Shown here: piece after piece, positions 1 to 6,456 of the stretch
Position numbering within the stretch: position 1 is the stretch's first letter
How the letters are laid out: every line of letters starts with the position of its first letter
DNA from: Endomicrobiia bacterium
GTDB taxonomy: Bacteria > Elusimicrobiota > Endomicrobiia > Endomicrobiales > Endomicrobiaceae
Direction: 5' to 3'
Assembly (NCBI GenBank): GCA_009782015.1
Contig: WQUP01000115.1
Span: 1-12,612 of the forward strand
Length of the DNA: 12,612 bases
Made by a program: the position numbers and the translations under genes
The notes under the pieces: generated by a model
What the model was told of the DNA's origin: nothing
The model's input: the letters and a program-made list of their open reading frames with translations, nothing else
Database searches by the model: none

Positions 1-225
1 TTTAGGGTCATCCCCGAATGTCTTAATCGGGGATCCATTTTTACTAAAAATAATATTTTGTTCCTTATATCTTTTTCAACAGCTAACATGGACCCCCGAT
101 AAAAACACTCGGGGGCGACACATAAAGTGTCGTTTTGCTCAAACAACCGGATTTGAATAATCCGCAAAAACCCCACGCTCATAGACGCGCACAATGCGGC
201 AACTTCAATAGCTAAACTGCCACGA
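1..225. repeat. Structured 226-bp repeat, left copy (contains GTCAT doublet D1)
   Basis: This segment matches 12150-12374 in the same orientation at a constant offset of 12149, with about 17 differences by eye (roughly 92% identity) and no indels. Inside it lies an inverted doublet (7-119). Its left palindrome is GTCAT-CCCCGA-loop-TCGGGG-ATCCA and its right palindrome is the reverse arrangement ending CGGGGGCGAC. The loop of the right palindrome here differs from that of the other copy. Two more hairpins follow: cgacac-ataaa-gtgtcg (116-132, then TTTT) and cggatt-tgaat-aatccg (148-164). No coding capacity is credible. The left edge may extend beyond the window. Confidence 0.85.
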
Positions 226-234
226 CGCGTTACG

Positions 235-289
235 AAAAAATCGCCGCCGCCGGCCGATGTGAAATCGCGTCTCATTCTTGCCGGCGGCG
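235..289 (-). terminator. Probable intrinsic terminator of the glycoside hydrolase gene
   Basis: On the minus strand a 10-bp GC-rich stem (280-289 pairing with 245-254, cgccgccggc/gccggcggcg) is followed after four bases by six T (240-235). The 25-nt loop is long for a classical terminator. It lies about 60 bases past the stop codon of the gene at 349-1371, the right place to end that transcript. Confidence 0.55.
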
Positions 290-348
290 TTACTCGGGAT
301 GAACCCAAGTATAATTTTTTTCTCATTTAAACTAAATTAACGGAACGA

Positions 349-1371
349 TTACCGCACTCCGAACAGGCAGCATTCTCCCGGTATTTTATCATATTCCTCT
401 TTCACAACGCAGACCGCGCGTTTGGGGTTTCTGTCTTTATCGTAAATTCCCATGCCGTCTTCCCTGCCTATGACGTGCGAAAATTCAAATGCGCCTTTTC
501 CCGGGTCATCGACGAGAGTAAATAAATAGCCGTTTTCCATGCAGCGAATAAGCGTTTGAAGCTGCGCCGCCTGAAGTTTTGACGTGTCGCGCCCCGCGGC
601 GTCAAGTGAGCTTCTTCCGAATTCGCTTACTCCCCAGGGCATTGCCGGCGATATTTTATCCCAATGCGACTTTGAAAAACCGAAATTTGAGCCTCTGTAC
701 ATATTCATCATAATATAGTCAACGCCGGCTTTCACGTATTCGCCGTATTCCTCTTTGGACGGCATTTCGCCGTGGGAAACCGCGATTATTCTGTCCGGCA
801 TATATTTTCTAGCTCTTTTTACCGCCGAGGCAAGCCTTGAAAGCCACTCCTCTTTGGTAAACCATTCGCCGTAATGATAGTTGTATTCGTTTCCGAGCAC
901 AATCATCAGCAGCGCGGGATGGCGTCCGAACATTTTAAGATACTGTTCCATCAACCCGCCTTCAGCCATGTCTTCGCAGCAGAATCCCGCGCTGACCGTA
1001 ATGCCCGCCTTTAAACAGGCGTCAAGCAGTTCTTTGGAACTTTCATAAATAAAGTTTCCGCCTTCGTCATAGCATCCAAGCGGCCTGTACGTTTTTATCG
1101 AGTTCGCGCCCGCGGCTTGTATAAGCGGAATATCCTGCGTGTAAGTCTGGCAAAAAATTTCGCCGGCCGTGTCCGGAGCGTAACAAATGCCTTTTATCCT
1201 GTAATCTATTTCACGTCCGAGATTATCGGTTATTATTATTTTTTTATTTCGGATGCGGCTTTTAACTATAAAGATTTGGCCGCCGTTTGTTTCAACCGGC
1301 GTTTTGGCGCCGGAATACGCGGCGGCAAAAAACATAAACAAAATTGACAAGACAAACAATTTCCTTGGCAT
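349..1371 (-). CDS. Secreted clan GH-A glycoside hydrolase (TIM barrel)
   Basis: A 340-residue protein with an N-terminal signal peptide (K4, then hydrophobic residues 5-19 ending AAAYSGA), so it is exported. The body fits a (beta/alpha)8 clan GH-A glycosidase. An early barrel strand reads IKGICYAP (59-66), the repeat AAGANSIKTYR (86-96) resembles the 'GxNxVRxY' strand of GH2/GH5/GH72-like enzymes, the acid/base pair is N161-E162 in VLGNEY, and the likely nucleophile is E250 in WGVSEFG. Length suits a single catalytic domain. Substrate and exact GH family cannot be read from the sequence. The start is supported by an AAAGGAG ribosome-binding site seven bases upstream. It is the last gene on this strand before a probable terminator, and 350 bp of DNA separate it from parB, so it probably has its own promoter. 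Retaining glycoside hydrolase is inference from clan membership. Confidence 0.75.
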   Translation of the reverse strand: MPRKLFVLSILFMFFAAAYSGAKTPVETNGGQIFIVKSRIRNKKIIITDNLGREIDYRIKGICYAPDTAGEIFCQTYTQDIPLIQAAGANSIKTYRPLGCYDEGGNFIYESSKELLDACLKAGITVSAGFCCEDMAEGGLMEQYLKMFGRHPALLMIVLGNEYNYHYGEWFTKEEWLSRLASAVKRARKYMPDRIIAVSHGEMPSKEEYGEYVKAGVDYIMMNMYRGSNFGFSKSHWDKISPAMPWGVSEFGRSSLDAAGRDTSKLQAAQLQTLIRCMENGYLFTLVDDPGKGAFEFSHVIGREDGMGIYDKDRNPKRAVCVVKEEYDKIPGECCLFGVR

Positions 1372-1723
1372 CGAAGCTCTCCTTTCACCTTCAATATCTC
1401 CCTTGACGGAGCAGGAGCAGAGCCAAGTTGCAGATGTTTCCCGTATTTATTTCCGCAAAAATGAAAACGGACGGACAAACCCGGTTTCCCGATTACTGAT
1501 TTCTGGGATGATGCGGCAAAGCGCGCCAGTTTTTGCTTTGCGGAAAAGCTTAAGTTATAAACAACTTATACACATGGGCTTTAAAATCGTATATCCAACT
1601 TAACATAATGCGAGCCGTTTCTATTTAATGATTGATTTTTCAATGCTTTTTACGAAATTTTTATTTGCACAGTTTCGTTCACGGCATTTTTACATCTGCG
1701 GTTAGGCACTGAATTGTCAACAT
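1372..1723. other. 352-bp gene-free stretch upstream of the glycoside hydrolase
   Basis: No convincing ORF. It must hold the promoter of the glycoside hydrolase, but I could not pick a confident -35/-10 pair. It contains a loose hairpin (gcaaagc 1516-1522 with gctttgc 1535-1541), one perfect DnaA-box consensus, and an AT-rich part from about 1600 to 1690. Plus-strand ORFs crossing the area have no family character. Confidence 0.5.
1566..1574 (+). promoter_or_regulatory. Single DnaA-box consensus (TTATACACA)
   Basis: TTATACACA matches the DnaA-box consensus TTATNCACA exactly. It is the only perfect copy I found, so it does not by itself define an origin. Its position between parB and an AT-rich stretch makes it worth recording. 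Confidence 0.35.
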
Positions 1724-1832
1724 AAACGGCAGAGGGTTGGAAGTTTAGAAGTTTGGAGGTTTGGCAAAGACAAAGTTGTTAAAGCCGTTGCTAAACTTCT
1801 AACCCTCCAAACTTCCAATCTTCCGCTGTTAA
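1724..1832. repeat. Family A hairpin element A1, at the parB stop codon
   Basis: Ends are AAACGGCAGA (left) and, inverted, TTAACAGCGGA (right). Each arm is a run of degenerate 8-bp units (ggttggaa, gtttagaa, gtttggag), and the two arms are largely complementary. The core (1763-1791, minus strand) matches 25 of 29 bases of the A5 core (6554-6582). The parB stop codon TAA (1829-1831) lies inside the right end. Confidence 0.75.
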
Positions 1833-2680
1833 CGTATTTCCGCCGCGATTCTTTCCAGCTCTTCAAGCGAATAATAAAATATTTCTATCTTGCCTTTTTT
1901 GCTGCTGCCGCTTATGTTTACCTTTGTGCCTAGCTTTCTTTGCACTTCTTCTTTCAGGTGCACTAATTCTATCTCTTGTTTCTTCGGGGACTTCCCCCCT
2001 TTTTCTATTTTATTTTTAGAGACGATTTTTTCTACTTTCCGAACAGAAAGGTTCTCGTTTAAAATCTGCTCGACAAGCGCGCGTATCTCTTTTTCGTTTT
2101 CAAGTCCGGCAAGCATTCTGCCGTGGCCGGAGGAGATTCTCCCCTCCGTTATTAACGACTGGATATCTTCGGGAAGGTTCAAAAGCCTGAGAGCGTTTGA
2201 AATGACCGATCTCTCTTTTCCGACTATTTCCGCAATATCTTCATGCGTGTGTTTGAACTCTTCGATAAGCCTTCTAAAAGCTTTGGCTTCTTCGACGGGA
2301 TCCAAATCTTCGCGCTGGAGATTTTCTATCAAAGCGAGATCAAAGCGCTGTTTGTCGTCGGTAGCAGGTTTTACTATGGCGCGTATATCTTTGTTGCCGG
2401 CAATTTTAGAAGCGCGAAACCGGCGTTCGCCGGCGATAATTTCATACTCGCCAGGAACTATGGAATTTGCCACAAGGATAGGCTGGGCAAGCCCGTGCTT
2501 TTTTATTGAATCGGCAAGCTCTTGGAGCTTGTCTTTATCGAACTTTTTTCTCGGCTGAAACCTGTTAGGTTTTATTTTGTTTAAAGGTATTGTGATTACC
2601 GCTTCCCCTGCCGCAGCTTTGCCAGCGGCAAGCGACGGTATCAATGATTCCAACCCTCTTCCTAAAGCTTTTTTCTGCAT
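1829..2680 (-). CDS. parB: Chromosome-partitioning protein ParB (CTPase clamp)
   Basis: A 283-residue canonical chromosomal ParB. The N-terminus KALGRGLESLIP (4-15) is the conserved ParA-interacting segment. IPLNKIKPNRFQPRK (31-45) starts the ParB/Srx domain, and the CTP-binding/arginine motif GERRFRAS spans 84-91. ENLQREDLDPVEEA (119-132) is the second nucleotide motif. A helix-turn-helix (about 146-170, EDIAEIVGKERSVISNALRLL) reads parS, and the C-terminal 235-283 region is the dimerisation domain. The start is supported by AAGGGAG nine bases upstream. The last codons and stop run into element A1. By family knowledge it loads on parS and spreads as a CTP-dependent clamp. Two candidate parS sites lie at 5578 and 8320. 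Unusually, three genes separate it from parA. Confidence 0.97.
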   Translation of the reverse strand: MQKKALGRGLESLIPSLAAGKAAAGEAVITIPLNKIKPNRFQPRKKFDKDKLQELADSIKKHGLAQPILVANSIVPGEYEIIAGERRFRASKIAGNKDIRAIVKPATDDKQRFDLALIENLQREDLDPVEEAKAFRRLIEEFKHTHEDIAEIVGKERSVISNALRLLNLPEDIQSLITEGRISSGHGRMLAGLENEKEIRALVEQILNENLSVRKVEKIVSKNKIEKGGKSPKKQEIELVHLKEEVQRKLGTKVNISGSSKKGKIEIFYYSLEELERIAAEIR

Positions 2681-2703
2681 TGTCTTTTACTCCCTTTTTT
2701 GCC

Positions 2704-2741
2704 GTCATTGCGAGCGGGCAAAGCCCGCGCGGCAATCTAGA
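2704..2741 (+). repeat. GTCAT palindrome, left flank of the GIY-YIG gene
   Basis: GTCAT-TGC-GA... ...GGCA-ATCTAGA with a central perfect hairpin gcgggc-aaa-gcccgc (2714-2728). GTCAT faces away from the GIY-YIG gene. Together with 3058-3100 it forms an inverted pair with GTCAT outermost. It also fills most of the gap upstream of parB. Confidence 0.85.
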
Positions 2742-2774
2742 CATAAGAATGTTGTTTCAGTTAGATTTCCGGTT

Positions 2775-3074
2775 TTATATTATGCTCTCGTACAAATCTT
2801 TCCAATCGGGATTCATCTTTTCTATCAACTCCAGTTTGTCTCTTCTGGAGCCGCCCTTCAGCTGTTTTTCTCTCGAAATCGCATTTACTATGCTCTCAAA
2901 AATTTCGTAGTAAGCCAATTTATCCACTTTATATCTTTTAGTGAATCCATCGACAAATTTATTTTTATGCTCATACACCCTTTTTATGAGATCTGACGTT
3001 ACTCCCGTATATAAAGTTCCGTTTCTCTTGTTGAATAAAATGTATACATAGGCATTTCTGGATTGCTTCGTCAT
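2775..3074 (-). CDS. Small GIY-YIG nuclease-superfamily protein
   Basis: A single-domain GIY-YIG protein of 99 residues from ATG at 3074. The signature reads YVYIL (9-13) then LYTGVTSDLIKRVYEHK (21-37), placing the two signature tyrosines, Arg32 and the YEHK motif as in the UPF0213/YhbQ-like group. REKQLKGGSRRDKLELIEKMNPDWKDLYE follows, with the Glu of REKQ the likely metal ligand. Family members cut DNA, or are thought to; partners of these tiny stand-alone forms are mostly unknown. An alternative start, TTG at 3080, is better spaced (7 nt) from a GAGGA ribosome-binding site; both starts lie in the right-flank palindrome. The gene is bracketed by inverted GTCAT palindromes and splits parA from parB, so it looks like a mobile cargo or mobilising gene. 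Mobility is inference. Confidence 0.88.
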   Translation of the reverse strand: MTKQSRNAYVYILFNKRNGTLYTGVTSDLIKRVYEHKNKFVDGFTKRYKVDKLAYYEIFESIVNAISREKQLKGGSRRDKLELIEKMNPDWKDLYESII

Positions 3075-3100
3075 AAACAAAGTTTATTCCTCGCAATGAC
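3058..3100 (-). repeat. GTCAT palindrome, right flank of the GIY-YIG gene
   Basis: Read on the minus strand: GTCAT-TGC-GAGGA..., central triloop hairpin ataaac-ttt-gtttat (3073-3087), then ...GAAGCA-ATCCAG. It is inverted relative to 2704-2741. It contains the ribosome-binding site and both candidate start codons of the GIY-YIG gene, and encodes its first residues (TKQS). Confidence 0.85.
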
Positions 3101-3114
3101 GGCGATGCCGTCAT
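3096..3114. repeat. Perfect triloop palindrome over the stop of the upstream gene
   Basis: An 8-bp stem with a three-base loop: atgacggc-gat-gccgtcat. Its left half is the GTCAT end of the adjoining palindrome. The stop codon TGA of the gene at 3111-3794 (bases 3113-3111) is inside it. Confidence 0.8.
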
Positions 3115-3794
3115 TTGAACATCTGCGGCATTTCAACCGGACTGTCCGCGCCCGGAAGCGTCTCTGTTTGCAAAATGTTTTTCCCGGAAACCGGTTTTAA
3201 TTCATACGTGTCGGAAAAAAATGATTTTTTAAGCATAACGCCGTGCACCGCGCCGTAATATTTGTAAAATTTGTCGGCGATAAGCTGCACGATTTTTTTA
3301 TAGCTTGCTTTGAATATGGTATTTCCGGTTATTTCGCAAGGCAGCGGCGCTTCGCCGGCAGGTTGAAGGTAAACCGTAATATTGTAGCGGGCGGACCTGC
3401 TTATCGTTATAAGTTCCGCGTAAGTTATTTTGCGCAGTTCCTCCCATTTTACAGCCTTGGAATTAAATATAAATTTGTCGGCGTCAAACTCAAGCAGGAT
3501 ACTTTCTTTTTTGCACAGCGCAAATATTATGGATTTGCCAAAAAACACGCTGCACAGCACAAGCGCTATGGCGATTATTAATGCTATGGCAGGCCTTATT
3601 GTAAATAATGCCATGTATTGCCTTATTATAGGTCTCATTCTAAACGCGTGTACCCCGTGTTCGAGCAATATCATAATAAAAGCGCCGGCCATTATAAGCG
3701 AGACGTAGCCCATGGTGACCGTTTCTCTGTCAACTGCGGGAATTTCTGCCAAGTCGCGCCTTGAAGATGATATTTGTCCGTTAGAAAAATCCAT
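3111..3794 (-). CDS. Two-helix membrane protein with possible PH-like domain (paralogue 1)
   Basis: A 227-residue protein, paralogous to its neighbour at 3919-4581. Order: a short polar N-terminus (MDFSNGQISSS), two hydrophobic segments (about 29-45 and 65-85), then a soluble domain starting LLEFDADKFIFNSKAVKWEELRKITY. The alternation of a short strand, 'xxWEExxxI' and further strands resembles small bacterial PH-like domains; that is a weak guess. I chose ATG 3794 because the paralogue starts at the same MDFSNG and AAGGA lies four bases upstream. A longer start at 3845 would only translate repeat D4. The last ~45 codons are nearly identical to the paralogue, while the middle is diverged. Function unknown. 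It lies between parA and parB but shows no partition-protein feature. Confidence 0.8.
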   Translation of the reverse strand: MDFSNGQISSSRRDLAEIPAVDRETVTMGYVSLIMAGAFIMILLEHGVHAFRMRPIIRQYMALFTIRPAIALIIAIALVLCSVFFGKSIIFALCKKESILLEFDADKFIFNSKAVKWEELRKITYAELITISRSARYNITVYLQPAGEAPLPCEITGNTIFKASYKKIVQLIADKFYKYYGAVHGVMLKKSFFSDTYELKPVSGKNILQTETLPGADSPVEMPQMFK

Positions 3795-3809
3795 TTTATC
3801 CTTGCGCCT

Positions 3810-3903
3810 GTCATGTTGAAAGGGAATGAAGTTCCCTTGAAACATCTAGACCTTCAGACTGGCTTGGCTAGATTCTTCGAGGACGCTGTCCTCTCAGAAT
3901 GAC
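3810..3903. repeat. GTCAT doublet D4 between the two membrane-protein genes
   Basis: Left palindrome GTCAT-GTT-GA...TTGA-AAC-ATCTAGA (3810-3850) with stem aagggaa/ttccctt. Right palindrome, inverted, CTAGAT-TCT-TC...CTC-AGA-ATGAC (3868-3903) with triloop hairpin gaggac-gct-gtcctc. The two halves of one doublet carry different arm triplets (GTT and TCT), each internally complementary. Confidence 0.85.
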
Positions 3904-3918
3904 AACGAAAATTAGTGT

Positions 3919-4581
3919 TTACCTAAACATCTGCGGCATTTCAGCCGGACTGTCCGCGCCCGGAAGCGTCTCTGTTTGCAAAACGTTTTTTCCGGAAACC
4001 TGTTTTAATTCATAAGTGTCGGAAAAAAAAGATTTTTTAAGCATAACGCCGTGCACCGCGCCGTAATATTTGTAAAATTTGTCGGCGATAAGCTGCGCCG
4101 TTTCTTTGGAGCCCGCTTTAAAAACGGTATCGCCGGTCAGCTCTACGGGCGTTATTACTTTTTTGCTGCCCAAAGGGTTTGCGCCCATCGGGCGCTCGTA
4201 ATGAACCGTAATATTGTAGCGGCTGTATCTGCTTCTTTTTATAAATTCTTTATAGGTGATTTTGCGCATGTCAGCCCATTTTATAGGCTCTCCGTTAAAT
4301 ATAAAGTTATCCGCGTCGAACTCGAGCACGGCTTTGTTCTTTTTGCACATTAAAAATATTATCTTTTTGGCCGAAATCACAACGACGGATATAAACGCTA
4401 TCAAAAAAATGACCGGCATGATTCCTGATTCGGCAGCTCTGAGTTTAATAAATAAAACCAGCAAAAGAGCAACTGCAATTACAATTGCGGCATACGCTGT
4501 ACCGGCCGTTTTTCTATCTACAGCGATAAGTTCAACCGCGTCGCGCCCTGAAGATGATATTTGTCCGTTGGAAAAATCCAT
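3919..4581 (-). CDS. Two-helix membrane protein with possible PH-like domain (paralogue 2)
   Basis: A 220-residue protein with the same plan as 3111-3794: MDFSNGQISSS start, hydrophobic segments at about 28-46 and 54-78, then a soluble domain opening VLEFDADNFIFNGEPIKWADMRKITY. The start is well supported by AAGGGG five bases upstream of ATG. It is transcribed after parA, across element A2. Identity to the paralogue is very high at the C-terminus (QLIADKFYKYYGAVHGV onward) and at the first ~11 residues, and much lower between, suggesting partial gene conversion or recent exchange of ends. I do not recognise a named family. A membrane-anchored ligand- or protein-binding role is inference from layout only. 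Confidence 0.8.
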   Translation of the reverse strand: MDFSNGQISSSGRDAVELIAVDRKTAGTAYAAIVIAVALLLVLFIKLRAAESGIMPVIFLIAFISVVVISAKKIIFLMCKKNKAVLEFDADNFIFNGEPIKWADMRKITYKEFIKRSRYSRYNITVHYERPMGANPLGSKKVITPVELTGDTVFKAGSKETAQLIADKFYKYYGAVHGVMLKKSFFSDTYELKQVSGKNVLQTETLPGADSPAEMPQMFR

Positions 4582-4597
4582 GAAAACCCCTTAAAAT

Positions 4598-4687
4598 AGA
4601 GTGAAGAGTGGAGAGTGAGGAGTGAAGATACGACGAAAGACAATATCTGCCGTATCTACACTCTTCACTCCTCACTCTCCACTCTGC
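4598..4687. repeat. Family A hairpin element A2, at the parA stop codon
   Basis: Arms are 7-bp tandem units of the gagtgaa/gagtgga type. A 23-bp stretch (4606-4628) is exactly complementary to part of the right arm (about 4663-4685). The core 4629-4656 (gatac...gtatc) contains acgacgaaag, shared with element A6. The last codons of parA (SGE and stop TGA) are read from the right arm. Confidence 0.8.
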
Positions 4688-5436
4688 CTTTGTAAGAATT
4701 CTTTCGCAAAATCCATGTACGCCTGCGTGCCTTTGCCGTGCGGATCGTACAATAACACGGGTTTGCCGAAACTTGGCGCTTCGGCAAGCTTTATGGTTCT
4801 GGGTATTTTAGTCTCATAGACTTTTTCGCCGAAGAATTTTATGACCTCTTCTACAACCTGCTGCGAAAGATTGGTTCTCGAATCGAACATCGTAAACAGA
4901 ACTCCTTCGAGTTCCAGATTGTAGCTTTGCATGAGCGCAAAAATGGTTTTTGATAGCTGTCCGAGGCCTTCCAAAGCGAAAAACTCGCACTGCATCGGGA
5001 TTATTACGGTGTCTGCAGCGACAAGCGCGTTGATGGTCAAAAGGCCGAGCGACGGAGGGCAGTCTATTATTATGTACTTGTAAACTTTTTGAAACTTCTC
5101 CAAAGCGGCTTTGAGCTTTTGTTCCCTCTCGGGCATGGTTACAAGCTCGACTTCCGCGCCGCTTAAATCGGTTGTTGCAGGCGCAATGTCCAGCCAGTCC
5201 ATAGCCGTGCTCTGCAGTATGTCTTCCAGAGCGATTTCGTCTATAAGCACGTTGTAGATATTTTTCGCCAAAGCGTTTTTATTGATGCCCAGCCCGCTTG
5301 TCGTATTGCTTTGCGGATCCATGTCGATCAGCAGGCACTCCTGCCCGAGATGCGCAAGGCTTGCCGCAAGATTGATTGCGGTCGTTGTTTTCCCCACTCC
5401 GCCTTTTTGGTTGGCGATTGCGATTACTTTGCTCAT
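4672..5436 (-). CDS. parA: Chromosome-partitioning ATPase ParA (Soj)
   Basis: A 254-residue canonical chromosomal ParA/Soj without an N-terminal DNA-binding domain. Deviant Walker A KGGVGKTTT is at 11-19 (signature K11, catalytic K16), A' motif LLIDMDPQ at 35-42 (D40), Walker B YIIIDCPPSLG at 121-131 (D125), and the C-terminal basic/DNA-binding region includes SRTNLSQQVVEE (186-197) and IPRTIKLAEAPSFGKPV (211-227). By family knowledge the ATP dimer binds DNA nonspecifically and is released by ParB at parS, driving origin segregation. GGAG eight bases upstream supports the start. Only the final SGE* seems to come from element A2, so the enzyme core is intact. parB is about 2 kb downstream rather than adjacent. 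Confidence 0.97.
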   Translation of the reverse strand: MSKVIAIANQKGGVGKTTTAINLAASLAHLGQECLLIDMDPQSNTTSGLGINKNALAKNIYNVLIDEIALEDILQSTAMDWLDIAPATTDLSGAEVELVTMPEREQKLKAALEKFQKVYKYIIIDCPPSLGLLTINALVAADTVIIPMQCEFFALEGLGQLSKTIFALMQSYNLELEGVLFTMFDSRTNLSQQVVEEVIKFFGEKVYETKIPRTIKLAEAPSFGKPVLLYDPHGKGTQAYMDFAKEFLQRQSGE

Positions 5437-5451
5437 AATGAAAACTCCGTT

Positions 5452-5576
5452 TTATAGTTAATAGTTAATAATTAATAGTTAATAGTTTTTGAGTGCGCAA
5501 AGCGCACAAATTTGATATCGCGGCAAAGCCGCTCCAAAACTATTAACTATTAATTATTAACTATTCCCTGCCGTTA
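5452..5576. repeat. Family A hairpin element A3, between parA and the M48-like gene
   Basis: Arms are 7-bp units (tagttaa). Left arm 5461-5489 is perfectly complementary to 5536-5564 over 29 bases. The core holds two perfect triloop hairpins: gtgcgc-aaa-gcgcac (5493-5507) and gcggc-aaa-gccgc (5520-5532). The right end carries ccctgccgtta, the inverted AACGGCAGG terminus. It also encodes the last residues (TAGNS) and stop of the gene at 5557-6276. Confidence 0.85.
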
Positions 5577-6276
5577 TTGTTTCACGTGAAACATTATTTT
5601 GAGACATTTTATTTAAAGCGTCTATTCTTTTTGTCAGATTTTTATCTTTCAGTTTAATGTTCAAAGACGGAATTCCAAATCTTTGCGTTGAAAAAAGGCC
5701 TTTAAGTAATACAAGCGCGAGCTTTACGGAATCAACTCCGGATTTTTGAATTGCGGCTTTATCTGCTTTCAAAGTCCAGCAGTCAACGATAAAGTTACCA
5801 AATATAAAGTAGAAAAGCAAAGTGAGCGCTGCTGCCGACAGCAAAAAAACCAAACGCATGGGCTGTGTTGTCTCTATTACTTTGAAGAGAGACGCGATCC
5901 CAAAAAAAAGAAGCGCAAGAAAAGCGGCCGTGGCCAGAAGCAGCGCAAAAACATAATAAACTTTTGAAGTTTTGGCGTAGTATTCGGAAAGAATTGCGGC
6001 AAGAACCGACTCATCATCAATGTCTTGTGAATCTTCAAGCAAATTGGAAATAACTATATCTGCCTGTTTGCCTTTTGTAAGCGTTGCCTGCGAATATATG
6101 CCGTCCACTATATTTTCGGGCATGGCAGTATATATGGTTAGCGGTTTATTTAACAGCGCAGAAGCAAGCTGCCCGGCTCTTAAAATTTTTTCATCCGAAC
6201 TTTTGTCCGCAATGTAAAAGCCCTGCGCACAAAAAAACATGATCTGGTTGAAGCTAACTTTTATTTGTTCCGGCAT
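5557..6276 (-). CDS. Membrane-embedded degenerate M48/HtpX-like protein, catalytic residues lost
   Basis: A 239-residue protein that follows the M48 (HtpX) layout. KPLTIYTAMPENIVDG (44-59) aligns with the M48 'PRVFIVNDPSPNAFATG' strand, DIVISNLLEDSQDIDDESVLAAILSEYYAK (73-102) with the stretch ending in HEXXH, then a hydrophobic hairpin (about 104-131 and 141-163) sits where HtpX has its third and fourth membrane helices, and LKADKAAIQKSG (169-180) occupies the ExxxD helix. The HEXXH site reads S97-E98-Y-Y-A101, so both histidines are gone. The third ligand Glu is T168, with D172 kept. It cannot bind zinc in the usual way; a pseudoprotease or scaffold role is inference. AAAGGA upstream supports the start and overlaps the end of element A4. 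The C-terminus reads a parS site in frame (NVSRET) and then element A3. Confidence 0.68.
   Translation of the reverse strand: MPEQIKVSFNQIMFFCAQGFYIADKSSDEKILRAGQLASALLNKPLTIYTAMPENIVDGIYSQATLTKGKQADIVISNLLEDSQDIDDESVLAAILSEYYAKTSKVYYVFALLLATAAFLALLFFGIASLFKVIETTQPMRLVFLLSAAALTLLFYFIFGNFIVDCWTLKADKAAIQKSGVDSVKLALVLLKGLFSTQRFGIPSLNIKLKDKNLTKRIDALNKMSQNNVSRETITAGNS
5578..5593. promoter_or_regulatory. parS site 1 (16-bp ParB-binding palindrome)
   Basis: TGTTTCACGTGAAACA is a perfect 16-bp palindrome equal to the broadly conserved chromosomal parS consensus. It lies inside the 3' end of the gene at 5557-6276, read in frame as NVSRET, two bases from the end of element A3, and within 150 bp of the parA start codon. 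ParB is encoded in the window, so the site is expected to be bound. Confidence 0.9.
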
Positions 6277-6283
6277 TTGTATC

Positions 6284-6420
6284 CTTTAACGGCAGGTAAT
6301 AGTGAATAATTAATAGTTAATAGTTATTGAGTGCGCTTTGCGCACGGATTAAATATTGCGGCGAAGGGGCGATGTCCCAATAATTATTAACTATTCACTG
6401 TTAATTATTAATTGCCGTCC
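6284..6420. repeat. Family A element A4, upstream of the M48-like gene
   Basis: Left end TTTAACGGCAGG (from 6284), right end aattgccgtcc. Arms are 7-bp units of taatagt type but only imperfectly complementary. The core carries triloop hairpin gtgcgc-ttt-gcgcac (6331-6345), matching the A3 core but with the loop in opposite complement, followed by a related gcggc segment. A3 and A4 share arms and core type and flank the gene at 5557-6276. The original stop of the upstream radical SAM gene (6426-6428) lies just outside its right end. Confidence 0.75.
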
Positions 6421-6456
6421 TGGGATTATAGCAAAGAATTCAATTTCGTTGCAAGG

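Noticed and set aside
1372..1723. Possible oriC between parB and the glycoside hydrolase
   Set aside because: Only one perfect DnaA box was found, with no cluster, no dnaA or dnaN nearby, and no clear unwinding repeats. ParABS shows only that an origin may be near.
3795..3845. Upstream ATG at 3845 for the membrane protein at 3111-3794
   Set aside because: The added residues are repeat D4, and the paralogue begins at the equivalent MDFSNG with a good ribosome-binding site.
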